Below, piece after piece: positions 15,283-24,032 of a stretch of DNA of 32,589 bases. The translations under genes and the position numbers were made by a program. Below the pieces are notes generated by a model. The model was given only the letters and a program-made list of their open reading frames with translations, was not told where the DNA came from and searched no databases. This DNA comes from Myxococcota bacterium. GTDB lineage: Bacteria > Myxococcota > XYA12-FULL-58-9. Position 1 is the stretch's first letter. Each line of letters begins with the position of its first letter. Location: contig JAKLEG010000009.1 in the NCBI GenBank assembly GCA_022703175.1, positions 1-32,589 on the forward strand. The letters are read 5' to 3'.

Positions 15283-17712
15283 TTACAACATGCTCAAAGG
15301 ATCGACATCAAGAATCAGGCGCGCTTGAGCCGGCGTGCGTTGCACCGCGACGGTAAACAGCGGTCGCAGCGCGCTGCGCTTAGGGGCCTTGATCAGGATT
15401 TGCATGCGCCAGACGCCTTTGAGGCGCGACAGCGGCGCTGGCGCGGGGCCCAAGATCTGCGCACCCAACCTCAATTCAGCATTGGTGCGACGCAATCGTT
15501 CGACCACCTCCTCGGCAGCGGTGAGCGCCCGGGCCTCGTCACGGCTCTCCAGGCGGACCAATGCCAGGTGCGAAAAGGGTGGATAGTTCAGCTCGCGGCG
15601 ACTGTTCAGCTCGTGACTCAAGAACGTGTCAAAGTCGTGCGCCGCAGCGGCGCGAATGGCGTAGTGCTCCACCTCATACGTCTGGATGAGCACCTTGCCT
15701 GGTATGTCACCCCGCCCCGCGCGACCCGCCACTTGGGACAGTAATTGGAAGGTGCGCTCAGCGGCGCGAAAGTCCGGAAAGTTCAAGCTAGCGTCGGCCG
15801 CCACCACGCCAACCAGAGTCACCCCCGGAAAATCATGGCCCTTGGTGACCATCTGGGTGCCAATGAGCACCTGCGCTTCGCGCCGATAGAAACGCTCCAG
15901 CGCCCGCTCTAGGTCGCGGCGGTTGTGGATGACGTCGCGATCCAGGCGCACGGTCGTCACCGGGCCGAACAGCGCCAAGAGCTCGTCTTCTACCTTTTCG
16001 GTGCCGAGTCCGGAGCCCGCAAGTTTGTGCGACAAGCACTTGCCGCAGACGTCGGGAGCCGGCTCTTGGAAGGCGCAGTAGTGACACAACAGCACGCCGC
16101 GCTTCAGGTGCAAGGTGAGTGTCACGTCGCAGTCGGGGCAGCGGAAGGTGTGACCGCAATCGCGACAATAGATGTAGGGGGCGAAGCCGCGGCGGTTCAA
16201 GAACAACACCGCCTGCTCGCCGCTCTTGAGTGTGCGATCCAACGCCTCGGCCAAGGGCCTGGTAAAGACCCCTTCGCCAAGACGCTCACTGCGCGCCAAA
16301 TCGATGACCTCGACGGTGGGCAAGGGCCGATTGGCCACACGACGTGGCAGCTCCAGGCGTTGATAGCGCCCTTGCGTGGCATTGGCGCTGGACTCCAACG
16401 ATGGTGTGGCAGAGCCCAATACCACCACGGCCTGTTCGCGCATGCCGCGTACCACTGCCAGATCGCGGGCGTGATAGCGGGGCGTTTCGTCCTGTTTGAA
16501 TGAGCTTTCGTGCTCTTCGTCGACGATCACGACGCCGACGTTGGTGAGCGGCAGAAATAGCGCGCTGCGTGCTCCCAAGCCGATCACGGCCTCGCCGCTT
16601 GCCACCCGTTCCCACTCATCCCGACGTTCGGCGGGTGTCAGCCCTGAGTGAAAGGTTGCCACCTTGTTGCCAAAGCGAGCGCGAAACCGAGCGCCTAGCT
16701 GTGGGGTCAGGGCGATCTCTGGCACTAGCACGAGCGCTGTGCGGCCCTGGGCCAACGCCTCAGCGATCAGGCGCAGATAGATTTCGGTCTTGCCGCTGCC
16801 GGTGACACCATACAAAAGGTAGGTCATGAAGCGCTGGCGTTCGAGCGCGCGGCTCAACGTCGCAAGCACCTTGACCTGGTCGTCGTTGGGCATTGGGGGC
16901 GTTTCCAGCACCGTGGGCATAACATAAGGAGCCAGCCGTTGGGTCTGTGCGACCCGCTCGATGAGCCCCAATTCTTCAAGGGTTTTCAGGTGTTTGTAGG
17001 CGTCACGCGCGAATTCGACGAGGCTTGAGGCGAGCACAGTCCCTTCGGTTGGGATGCGTTCCAACAGCCGCGCCGCGGTTTTGCGCTTGGCCGAAAGCAC
17101 GCCCTCGGCCGGCAGTGCGGTGCGTCGGACGCTCACCACTTCGCGCGCCAGGCCACGTTCCCGGTGCTCTTCAATGAAGCCCTTTTGCACCAGCCGCTTC
17201 AAGCGCCCGTCGGCCACGCGCCGTGGCAGTCCCACGGCCTTCTCCACCGCCACCGCCGAGAAGCCTTTGGGGAAGCGGGCGGCCACAGCGAGGACTTCGG
17301 CGTCTGCCGGGGTTGGGTCATGGTCAGTCGGGGCAGGCGTCACCAAACGGAAGCGCTTTAAGCCGGCGCGGGCATTCACTGGCAGGGCAGCGCCCAGCAT
17401 CTCGCCGGGCAACACGGCGTAGTAGTCGGCTGCGAACAACAGCAGCTCGATAAGCGATGGCGGCAAGGGCGGCCTATCGCCGTCGAGGGCCGTAATCGCC
17501 TTGAGGGTGACACCGGTAGGGGGTGGCTCGCACGTGAGGGCGGCGACGTAGCCAAAGGTTTGGCGTTTACCCAACGGCACGCGCACGGGCACGCCGGGCA
17601 GGACACTGGCCAAGAGCGGTTCGGGGATGAGGTAGTCGAGCAACCCCAACGGTTCGTTTAGGATCACGCGCGCCCTGGGCGGAGTGGATGGGGCTTCAGG
17701 CGGGGCGGGCAT
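15283..17712 (-). CDS. priA: primosomal protein N' (replication restart helicase)
   Basis: PriA recognises stalled replication forks and starts reloading of the replicative helicase. The 809-aa protein has the N-terminal 3'-DNA-end-binding region (ARVILNEPLGLLDYLIP, VRVPLGKRQTFGYV), the helicase core with Walker A GVTGSGKT (302-309) and DEEH (398-401), and FHSGLTPAERRDEW. The zinc-binding insert holds eight cysteines (CRDC, CPDC, CHYC, CGKC). The C-terminal helicase lobe has TQMVTKGHDFP and QVAGRAGR. All features of an active enzyme are present. It is about 75 residues longer than E. coli PriA. It begins 15 bp after the LolA-like gene with no good ribosome-binding site, so translation may be coupled. 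Confidence 0.98.
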   Translation of the reverse strand: MPAPPEAPSTPPRARVILNEPLGLLDYLIPEPLLASVLPGVPVRVPLGKRQTFGYVAALTCEPPPTGVTLKAITALDGDRPPLPPSLIELLLFAADYYAVLPGEMLGAALPVNARAGLKRFRLVTPAPTDHDPTPADAEVLAVAARFPKGFSAVAVEKAVGLPRRVADGRLKRLVQKGFIEEHRERGLAREVVSVRRTALPAEGVLSAKRKTAARLLERIPTEGTVLASSLVEFARDAYKHLKTLEELGLIERVAQTQRLAPYVMPTVLETPPMPNDDQVKVLATLSRALERQRFMTYLLYGVTGSGKTEIYLRLIAEALAQGRTALVLVPEIALTPQLGARFRARFGNKVATFHSGLTPAERRDEWERVASGEAVIGLGARSALFLPLTNVGVVIVDEEHESSFKQDETPRYHARDLAVVRGMREQAVVVLGSATPSLESSANATQGRYQRLELPRRVANRPLPTVEVIDLARSERLGEGVFTRPLAEALDRTLKSGEQAVLFLNRRGFAPYIYCRDCGHTFRCPDCDVTLTLHLKRGVLLCHYCAFQEPAPDVCGKCLSHKLAGSGLGTEKVEDELLALFGPVTTVRLDRDVIHNRRDLERALERFYRREAQVLIGTQMVTKGHDFPGVTLVGVVAADASLNFPDFRAAERTFQLLSQVAGRAGRGDIPGKVLIQTYEVEHYAIRAAAAHDFDTFLSHELNSRRELNYPPFSHLALVRLESRDEARALTAAEEVVERLRRTNAELRLGAQILGPAPAPLSRLKGVWRMQILIKAPKRSALRPLFTVAVQRTPAQARLILDVDPLSML

Positions 17713-17727
17713 GATGTACAGCGCGCG

Positions 17728-18465
17728 TTACGGCAACGTGAAGAGCGTATCGGGGACCTTCTTATTCACGTCCACTTTGCTGACCTCGGAGCGCTCGATG
17801 CGTTTGCCGTCCTTCCAGACTTCGATGACGCGCGGAAACCAATCGCCGGTGACCGCGGAGCCAAACTCCAACCAGCGAATCTCGGTGCGCTCGACCCCGG
17901 CACCGACTTTCTTGGGGAGCACCACTTTGATGGGCAAGTAGGTCTCTTTGTCCACCCAGAGTTGCGTCTTGTCAGTGTCGGTGGAGCGGCCGCCCACCAC
18001 GTACGCGACGTTCTGGCCACTGCGGCCGAGCGTCACCTTGGTGGTGTCGATGCCCAGGCGCTTGAGGGCGCCGACCAACCGCACTTGCACGTCGTCCAAC
18101 TCGCTGCCGGCCGGCTGCAACAAGATCGGCAGCAAGTCCAGGTTGCCTTTGACCAGCTTCAAGCCGCCTTCGGGGCCTTCAGCCGCCTTGTCTTCTACTT
18201 GCACCCACAACGTTGTGACGCCATCGGCCTGGCGCACCCGCCGCATCCGCTCGGGGCTCTTGATGTAGATGCGTTCTTCGATGACGCCTTTGTGCCCAGG
18301 TTTGTCGGTGGCGAGCTGTACCGTCAGGTCGACGATGTTCAGCTTAAAGCGGCGCTCGGCCACCATGCGCAACACGAAGTCGGCGGGCGGCACGTAAGCG
18401 TAAGCCGCTGTGGCGACGAGCAGCAACACGGGAGCTAACAACACAAGCAAGCGGCAAGGGCGCAT
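17728..18465 (-). CDS. LolA-like outer-membrane lipoprotein-sorting protein
   Basis: A 245-aa exported protein with a signal peptide (RLLVLLAPVLLLVATAAYA). The mature part fits the LolA/LolB superfamily fold seen in many deltaproteobacteria: IVDLTVQL and IYIKSPERMRRVRQ in the first sheet, then LWVDKETYLPIKVVLP and RIERSEVSKVDVNKKVPDTL at the end. The LWVDKET-PIK pattern is typical of this group. LolA carries lipoproteins through the periplasm; whether this paralogue does so or is a specialised relative is unknown. It is the first minus-strand gene after the divergent region at 18466-18713 and lies 15 bp before priA. Confidence 0.8.
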   Translation of the reverse strand: MRPCRLLVLLAPVLLLVATAAYAYVPPADFVLRMVAERRFKLNIVDLTVQLATDKPGHKGVIEERIYIKSPERMRRVRQADGVTTLWVQVEDKAAEGPEGGLKLVKGNLDLLPILLQPAGSELDDVQVRLVGALKRLGIDTTKVTLGRSGQNVAYVVGGRSTDTDKTQLWVDKETYLPIKVVLPKKVGAGVERTEIRWLEFGSAVTGDWFPRVIEVWKDGKRIERSEVSKVDVNKKVPDTLFTLP

Positions 18466-18493
18466 GGCGGCTCAACTAGCAGAGTTTTTGGGC

Positions 18494-18529
18494 GGTGGGC
18501 AATGAGGTTGGCGCGCCGAAACGCCCACC
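18494..18529. repeat. inverted repeat in the divergent intergenic region
   Basis: GGTGGGC (18494-18500) and GCCCACC (18523-18529) flank a spacer that contains the palindrome GGCGCGCC. It lies in the 248-bp region between the divergent LolA-like and Cys-rich lipoprotein genes, where promoters for both must lie. I see no convincing sigma-70 boxes. Confidence 0.3.
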
Positions 18530-18713
18530 TCGTCGACGCCACCCCCGCTCCGGTACGTAGGAATCATATAGTGTTCCATCTGGTCGAGGATGCCCTTGAA
18601 ATGTGATTTCCCGCGACACCAGACAGTGGTTCGTGTTCGACAAATCCATGCTTCCATTAGGGGCCGCTTGGAGTGCAGGATCGTCCGATTCCGAGGGGAG
18701 GATTCAGATCTAC

Positions 18714-19112
18714 ATGAAATATGGCCTCGTAATTGTGCCGGTCCTTGCGACGTTGACGGCTTGTGATGGCAGCAAATCACCTACGAACCGTCAAGGCCCT
18801 GGAGTACCCTGCGCAACCACCGATACCTGTCCGGTACCCGTGGGCGAAAGTTGCGTCGGCAAAACGTGCATAACGACTGCCTATTGCAGCGCCGAAACGA
18901 CGACTTGCATCGCCAAAGGAAGCGCAGGCGCCATTTGCACGGCCTCTTACCAATGCCTGGCGCCGCTAACCTGCGATACCGAGAAAGGGTATTGCACGGG
19001 TCATGGCGAGTTGGGGAGTCCGTGTCAGGCGACCAGCGATTGTGACGACACCACCGCATGTAACCTGGGGTCCGGGGTTTGTGCCGCAACGGTCGATTGT
19101 TCGAGAACCTAG
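18714..19112 (+). CDS. Cys-rich lipoprotein, N-terminal part of a split gene
   Basis: A 132-codon frame starting MKYGLVIVPVLATLTAC, a lipoprotein signal with an LTAC lipobox. It then has Cys-rich modules (CATTDTCPVPVGESC, CTASYQCLAPLTC, CQATSDCDDTTACN) and stops at 19110-19112 in mid-module. The following plus-strand frame continues the same module type one base out of phase and overlaps it by 34 bp. One missing base, somewhere around 19074-19109, would join them into one protein of about 480 residues. GGGGAGGA about 11 bases upstream supports the ATG at 18714. An upstream ATG at 18603 would put 37 unlikely residues before the signal peptide. The function is unknown; such small disulfide-rich surface proteins are common in Myxococcota. 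Confidence 0.75.
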   Translation: MKYGLVIVPVLATLTACDGSKSPTNRQGPGVPCATTDTCPVPVGESCVGKTCITTAYCSAETTTCIAKGSAGAICTASYQCLAPLTCDTEKGYCTGHGELGSPCQATSDCDDTTACNLGSGVCAATVDCSRT

Positions 19113-20164
19113 GCGAATGCCAAAAATCGCTACGTGCGTTGTTCGCGCTGGAGGGCAGCTGCGACAACGCCTTGAGCTATTTCAATACCCCGACGGAAAT
19201 TGCCGCGTGTGCGAGTGCGCTTGCCTCTTTGCCCTGTGGCGGCCTTCAAAATCTTTGGTCGCCACCGCCTGCTTGTTTGCTGCTCCAAGGGGTCGATGAG
19301 GAGCCCATGATGGCGGTGGGTGAAGCATGTGAGCGTTGGCCATGCCGGTTCGGCAGCTATTGCGATCAGCAAGGCAACGGCGACAGCACCTGCACCATTT
19401 GCCTACCGGCGCCTGGCGTGGGCGAGAACTGTCAAGCCAGTCACGGAGCGTGCCAATCGGGTTTGGACTGCGACATTCAAACCGATCTCTGCACAGCACG
19501 TGGCGAAGCCGGTTCGCCCTGTGAGGACGATGGTAACTGCGTCACCCGTTGGTGCGTACGTACCACGCACACCTGCGCGCAGCCCCTAGCCCGTGATCAA
19601 CCTTGCACCGCAACCGATCGCTGCGCGGGGTTCCTGTTGTGTCAGTCTGGGACATGCCAAGCGCTGCGGCTCTCCGGCGAAAGCTGTGTTGGTGGCGATC
19701 CAGGGGGGAGCAATTGCGTTGCCGGTGCGGCTTGCGTGAATGGCTTCTGTGAACGTGCACCTTTGTGCGGGCACACGATTCCACAGGGTGGCTTCTGCGC
19801 CAACGATGCTGGGTGCGTCAATGCCTCCTATTGCGACAGTGCGACCAGCACATGCGTGCCACGCTTTCCAATCGGCGCGGTTTGCGACCGCACGGCCCAA
19901 TGCCAAGAGCCGTTGCTCTGCCTCGATTTGGACCCCGGAAACCAATGCAGCCCATGGGTTGCCGAGGGCGCCTGGTGTCGCGATCAAGGCCAGTGCGATG
20001 CGGGCTTATGGTGTGACTGGGAGACCTCTGTGTGTGTGGCGTTGCTCGCGAATGGTGTGGAATGCATCTCCGGCTATCAGTGCTTCAGCGGCCACTGCGG
20101 TGGCGATGGAGTCTCCGGTGTCTGTGCCCAACCCGCCCAATCGTTGGTGTGTGCGATGCCATAG
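19079..20164 (+). CDS. Cys-rich protein, C-terminal part of a split gene
   Basis: A 361-codon frame beginning at a TTG with no ribosome-binding site of its own, so it is best read as the continuation of the frame at 18714-19112. Residues 10-70 form a helical domain (ECQKSLRALFALEGSCDNAL). After that come about nine Cys-rich modules of the type C-x-dC-x-gl-xC followed by G-(E/S)-xC (for example CQSGLDCDIQTDLC, CEDDGNCVTRWC, CVNASYCDSATSTC, CDAGLWCDWETSVC). All should be disulfide-bonded outside the cytoplasm. No transmembrane segment is present. Whether the frame break is natural or an error in the sequence cannot be told from here. Confidence 0.75.
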   Translation: MCRNGRLFENLGECQKSLRALFALEGSCDNALSYFNTPTEIAACASALASLPCGGLQNLWSPPPACLLLQGVDEEPMMAVGEACERWPCRFGSYCDQQGNGDSTCTICLPAPGVGENCQASHGACQSGLDCDIQTDLCTARGEAGSPCEDDGNCVTRWCVRTTHTCAQPLARDQPCTATDRCAGFLLCQSGTCQALRLSGESCVGGDPGGSNCVAGAACVNGFCERAPLCGHTIPQGGFCANDAGCVNASYCDSATSTCVPRFPIGAVCDRTAQCQEPLLCLDLDPGNQCSPWVAEGAWCRDQGQCDAGLWCDWETSVCVALLANGVECISGYQCFSGHCGGDGVSGVCAQPAQSLVCAMP

Positions 20165-20902
20165 AGGGCGCCCACCAGCATTGAGGTAACCGATGCCTTG
20201 ACGAAACTCGGATACGTCGTCCAGCGGGTGCGAATCCCGTCCGACCAACGCTGAGCCCGGCAGGTCGAGAGTGAGCCGTGCGAAGATGGCGCGCTTGATA
20301 AAGGGGACATTCTCTGGCGGATCTCCACGATTCATACCCGCGCGACCGAGATCGGCAGCAGTAGCCAACAAGGGGGGCCAAGCAAGACAGGCGCGGAGTT
20401 GGTGCTGCGCATGACCTCCTTGCCCAGGTAGACCAGCGAGAGCACTCGACGCTTGCGAATCGTATTCGCCTGGTATTCGCGCTCAAGACCCAGGGCTTCG
20501 GCCGCCGCGCCCACGAGCATGGCGCTGACGGCAAATACGACCGCACGTCGTCGTGCCGTATGTGCAACTCCGAGACAGCGATCGAGGAAATGAAGCACAT
20601 AGGAAGGGGTGCGCATGGGCGTTGTCCGATTTCGCGACAACTCCAGAGGCTCACAAACCCGTGCGCGCTACCACTGCTTCCACTTCAACTGCCTCGAAAA
20701 CCCTGAGAATAGGGAGCCAAATTAGAGGGGATACCTCAGCGCACGTAAGGTTTGACGAGGGGCTGCTGGACCGCGCGTCATGCACGGCGGGACTGGCGTC
20801 TACTCAAACCCTTTTTCGCGTCCCCCGATTGACGCTGGGGTCTTCGCGTGCCTAACAGCATGCAGAGCGCGCAAGCTGGGGGCCGCTCACAAAGGAATCG
20901 AC
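20165..20902. other. 738-bp stretch without an intact gene
   Basis: Between the stop of the Cys-rich gene and the start of the FG-GAP gene no complete gene is evident on either strand. It holds a probable transposase fragment on the minus strand (20332-20640). Frames on the other side have no recognisable content. The AAAGGAATCGAC at the right end is the ribosome-binding region of the FG-GAP gene. Confidence 0.6.
20332..20640 (-). pseudogene. fragment of an IS4-type transposase (C-terminal part)
   Basis: A 102-codon frame. Its middle reads TARRRAVVFAVSAMLVGAAA, then EALGLEREYQANTIRKRRVL and SLVYLGKE. This follows the pattern at the end of the DDE domain of a group of IS4-type transposases (R-R-x-L-L-hydrophobic run-LGAAGE-LG-x-x-x-x-x-x-ANT-x-x-R-x-x-SL-x-x-x-G). 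The N-terminal two thirds with the catalytic acidic residues are absent, and I found no terminal inverted repeats or target duplication. It is therefore an inactive relic. The identification is from memory of the family pattern. Confidence 0.5.
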
Positions 20903-22213
20903 ATGTGCAGGAGTACCTCTTCGACCGGGAGTCTGGTCGGGTTTCTCATCGTCGCTGTTGCGGGGAACGTTTTCGCACAGGGAACCGGCGAGTGGCTTAC
21001 GTTCCAACATGATTTCCAGCGAACTGGCCGAGCCGACGGGGCGGGCGCCATTGTCGATCCCGCTGTGGCTTGGTCGCTTCCCCTCGGCGGGATGCTCACC
21101 GTCGAACAAGTCGCGGTCGGTGATCTCGACGGCGACCTCGTTCAAGAAATTGTGAGCGTGAAGGGGAGCCGGATCCAGGCGGTTCGTTCGGACGGGACCG
21201 CAGTATGGACGACGCCACCTCAAGGCTATCTCAGCGTGTACGGCATTTGGATCGTCGACGGCAACGTCGGACCCGAAGTGGTGGTCAACTCCGACCGAGA
21301 GGCTCGGCTCTTATCGGCAACCACGGGTCAAATCGTAGGCCGGATGCCGTCAGGCGTCGGTGCCACAGCGACGTTCGTTCCTACCTCGCAAGGAGGGCTC
21401 ATCCTCATCGCCGGCAACGGCAGCCTCAAGGCCTACGACCCAACCCAGAACCTCGCCAACCCGCCAAACATCTGGACCTCCAGCCTCTCGAACCGGCAGG
21501 TCCCCGCCATCGGCGACATTGACGGTGATGGCAGTCTCGATTTGGTGGTGCCGCTTTCGTCGGGGTACGCCCTCCTCGATCCGACCACGGGTTCGCCCAA
21601 AGGGCCGACGCTTGATCTGGGCTCTTGTTTTCCACAACGCCTCCAACTCGTCGATGTCGACGGTCAACCAGGCTTGGAAGTGGTGGCACTAGACGCAACC
21701 TCCACAGCAAGCCCGAGTGCGGGCGTCCGCGTTATGGGGTGGCAGTCAGGCAGGCTGAACCTGTTCTGGTCGACCCTGTACAGCAGTTCGGTCGCGTTCG
21801 ATTACGATGTTGCCGGTATTCTCGACCTCGTGAAAGACCTCGACGGCGATGGTTCGCAAGAGCTTGTCTACTCGGTTTGGAGCCGCACAGGGGCGAGTTG
21901 GACGACGCGAGTCGTGGATGCGGCCACAGGCGCATCGATTGCATCTCTCCCCGGCAAGGTCGTTCAAGCGGTGGCCGACATCGATGGCGATGGCAAGGCC
22001 GAGCTTTTGACCAAGGTCACGTCGCGCGCGGACGGCGGCCCCACCTACGCCACCCTTGAGGCCTACGATTTTGACTCGCGTCCGAGCGGGTTTGTCGCCA
22101 AGTCTTGGTCTGTCACACAGGCGCACCTGCTGCGGCAGGCTCTACGCTCCACGGCCCAAGCGGCCGTTGATCTTTTGCAACCCGTGATCGGCGACTTCGA
22201 GCCGCGTTGTTGA
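20903..22213 (+). CDS. FG-GAP/VCBS repeat surface protein, N-terminal part of a split gene
   Basis: A 436-codon frame starting MCRSTSSTGSLVGFLIVAVA with a signal peptide ending near NVFAQ. The mature part has FG-GAP-type repeats with calcium-loop motifs: VGDLDGDLVQEIV, IGDIDGDGSLDLV, VDVDGQPGLEVV, VKDLDGDGSQELV and VADIDGDGKAELL. These form a beta-propeller. The frame breaks after PVIGDFEPRC at 22213, in the middle of another such repeat; the reading continues one base out of phase in the next frame. AAAGGA seven bases upstream supports the ATG at 20903. Joined to the next frame the protein would be about 1,014 residues. A role in adhesion or surface binding is typical for such propellers but not shown here. 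Confidence 0.82.
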   Translation: MCRSTSSTGSLVGFLIVAVAGNVFAQGTGEWLTFQHDFQRTGRADGAGAIVDPAVAWSLPLGGMLTVEQVAVGDLDGDLVQEIVSVKGSRIQAVRSDGTAVWTTPPQGYLSVYGIWIVDGNVGPEVVVNSDREARLLSATTGQIVGRMPSGVGATATFVPTSQGGLILIAGNGSLKAYDPTQNLANPPNIWTSSLSNRQVPAIGDIDGDGSLDLVVPLSSGYALLDPTTGSPKGPTLDLGSCFPQRLQLVDVDGQPGLEVVALDATSTASPSAGVRVMGWQSGRLNLFWSTLYSSSVAFDYDVAGILDLVKDLDGDGSQELVYSVWSRTGASWTTRVVDAATGASIASLPGKVVQAVADIDGDGKAELLTKVTSRADGGPTYATLEAYDFDSRPSGFVAKSWSVTQAHLLRQALRSTAQAAVDLLQPVIGDFEPRC

Positions 22214-23946
22214 TCATTCACGGCAGCGACGGCACGACAGCCCGGGCTCTGCCACTCGGCACGAGCGGCGGCCTGTCTGTCTTGTGGTCTGGGGCCGGGC
22301 TCTCCGCAAGCGGCGCCTTAGATGATCTCCTCCTGTTGGGACGAGACGGACGTGTCAGGGTTTTGCAGCGTGATGGTACGTCACGAGGCGTGTTCGCTGC
22401 TGGGAGCTATGCGCCCGCGTTGGTTGTGGCACAGTCAGATCTTGGGCAGCCTTTGATCTTCGTGAACGAGTCGCGCGGCGTCCAACGGTGGCTCGACGGC
22501 ACGCATCTCGACAGCCTCGGAATCCCCTACACCGTCTTCGAGTTGCCGCAGGCGTGGGATACCACCCTCGCCGGGATGTCGCCTTACCCCTACGACCCGG
22601 TTTTTATTGTGCCCGGAACGACGCCCATCTTCGTGCGCACGTTGTGGGACTCGGTGCGCTTTTGGCTCGTTGGGTACGACTCCACCGGGCTTGAGTTATG
22701 GCGCACGCCCCTCGCGCTGGGCGGTTCACCGCGTTTCCCCGGAGCCTACGTCACCGATGTCACGGGGGACGGGCAGCCAGAGCTGGTTCTCAGCATTTCG
22801 ATTAATGGCAACACCACCTTGGCCGTTTATGACCCGTTAAGTGGCGCTCTGCTCAGATCGACGCCCGTCGAGAGCATCGCCGCAGGGGCGAGCGCTGGCC
22901 TCACCGGCGCTCTCGCCGACGTGAACGCGGACGGTACGCTGGACTTGACGCAGATGGCTGTTGACTACGGTGTCTTGTCGGTGAATCTGCAGACCTCGCC
23001 GATGGCCAAGATCTGGGGGCCGGCGAGCACGAGTCTCCTTGCCGGAGGCACCCTAGGCGTAGCACCGCTCTCGACGCCCGATCACCAGGAGCTGTTCGTG
23101 GTCGGCGGCAACCAGACCTCTGGTCCGTACTACCGCGCCGGCTTAAACGGCTCCGTCCTAAAGACGTGGGACAGCGGCAACCTGGGTTGGGAGGGTAGCG
23201 ACCAAAACACCGTTGCTCTCGTTGCCGATGGCACTGGAACCTACGACCTCATCACCACCGGGATGGCCGGGCCGACCTTGTCGCGCATCGTAAGACTCGA
23301 CGGCAATGAGCTCACCCCGGTGTGGACGCGTTACGCCGCGGACGGTCTGGTCGGGGACATCGTGCCGGCAACGCCCGTCGCTCTGCACACCCCCATCGAA
23401 GTGGACGTCGATGGCGACCAAACGGAGGACATCGTATTCGGTGGCGATGACGGTTACCTCTATGCTTTGCGCGCCGACACGGGGGCCCTGGTCTTTGCTC
23501 TGCAACTCGATGCCGCACCACGACAGGTCGTCGCGGCCAATGTCGACCGCGATGTGGCTGTCGAGTTGCTCGTGGCTCTCGCCGATGGCGCGTTGGTCGC
23601 GATCGACGATCGAGCAGGCTATTCGGCCCTTGGAGATTTGCCCCCGACCGACGGCGGTCCGGACGGCGCGGCTGACGGAGGGCCTGACGATACGGTCGAT
23701 GGAAGCACGGACGGCGCTATGCAACCAGGCGGCGATACGCACGTAAGCTCGGGAGATGAAAGCGGAGGCGGCGATCCGACGAGCAGCATCGGCGACTCCG
23801 GTCGCGGGGACTCCTCGGTGACGGCCTCGGGGAGCGATGGCGGATGCAGTTGCAGCGGAGCGTCGGCTTCCAGTCACGCACTCGGTCCCGTGCTCTCGGT
23901 GCTCTTGGCCGTGGGCGCGGTGCGACGCCGCAGGAAGTGTCTGTGA
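22207..23946 (+). CDS. FG-GAP repeat protein, C-terminal part with MYXO-CTERM-like tail
   Basis: A 579-codon frame beginning at a TTG inside the previous gene without its own ribosome-binding site, so most likely the second half of the same protein. More propeller repeats follow (VTDVTGDGQPELV, LADVNADGTLDLT, VDVDGDQTEDIVFGGDDGYL). A long Asp/Gly/Ser-rich spacer comes next (DGGPDGAADGGPDD and similar). The end has CSCSG, a hydrophobic segment (ALGPVLSVLLAVGAV) and RRRRK. This order (Cys motif, membrane span, Arg cluster) is the MYXO-CTERM sorting signal of Myxococcota, processed for surface attachment. The frame is open from 22171, so the missing base lies within 22171-22210. Confidence 0.82.
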   Translation: MLIIHGSDGTTARALPLGTSGGLSVLWSGAGLSASGALDDLLLLGRDGRVRVLQRDGTSRGVFAAGSYAPALVVAQSDLGQPLIFVNESRGVQRWLDGTHLDSLGIPYTVFELPQAWDTTLAGMSPYPYDPVFIVPGTTPIFVRTLWDSVRFWLVGYDSTGLELWRTPLALGGSPRFPGAYVTDVTGDGQPELVLSISINGNTTLAVYDPLSGALLRSTPVESIAAGASAGLTGALADVNADGTLDLTQMAVDYGVLSVNLQTSPMAKIWGPASTSLLAGGTLGVAPLSTPDHQELFVVGGNQTSGPYYRAGLNGSVLKTWDSGNLGWEGSDQNTVALVADGTGTYDLITTGMAGPTLSRIVRLDGNELTPVWTRYAADGLVGDIVPATPVALHTPIEVDVDGDQTEDIVFGGDDGYLYALRADTGALVFALQLDAAPRQVVAANVDRDVAVELLVALADGALVAIDDRAGYSALGDLPPTDGGPDGAADGGPDDTVDGSTDGAMQPGGDTHVSSGDESGGGDPTSSIGDSGRGDSSVTASGSDGGCSCSGASASSHALGPVLSVLLAVGAVRRRRKCL

Positions 23947-23985
23947 AACGTTGCGGCCAGGAATCACTGCTTCAATACGTGAAGG

Positions 23986-24017
23986 CGGGGCAATTTGTGG
24001 GTTAGCGAGGTGCCCCG
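23986..24017. terminator. weak hairpin between convergent genes
   Basis: CGGGGCA (23986-23992) and TGCCCCG (24011-24017) can pair around an 18-base loop in the 86-bp gap between the convergent FG-GAP and lipoprotein genes. No T run follows. Confidence 0.35.
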
Positions 24018-24032
24018 AGCTCAACCACGCCG

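Noticed and set aside
13701-15744. Long plus-strand frames (349 and 409 codons)
   Set aside because: They are the complement of the Ala/Glu/Arg repeat tract and priA; their Arg/Pro-rich translations are what antisense of GC-rich coiled-coil code gives.
18603-18713. Upstream ATG extension of the Cys-rich lipoprotein
   Set aside because: It would place 37 polar residues before a proper lipoprotein signal sequence; the ATG at 18714 has a ribosome-binding site.
20224-20240. tRNA T-arm-like sequence GCGGG-TGCGAAT-CCCGT
   Set aside because: The second loop base is G instead of T, no matching acceptor, D or anticodon arms can be found upstream, and no CCA-adjacent pairing is possible.
20006-20371. 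121-codon minus-strand frame overlapping the end of the Cys-rich gene
   Set aside because: No ribosome-binding site or recognisable domain; half of it is antisense to Cys-rich modules.
22207-22213. Programmed -1 frameshift joining the two FG-GAP halves
   Set aside because: No slippery heptamer of the X-XXY-YYZ type and no obvious downstream structure; a plain one-base loss is simpler.
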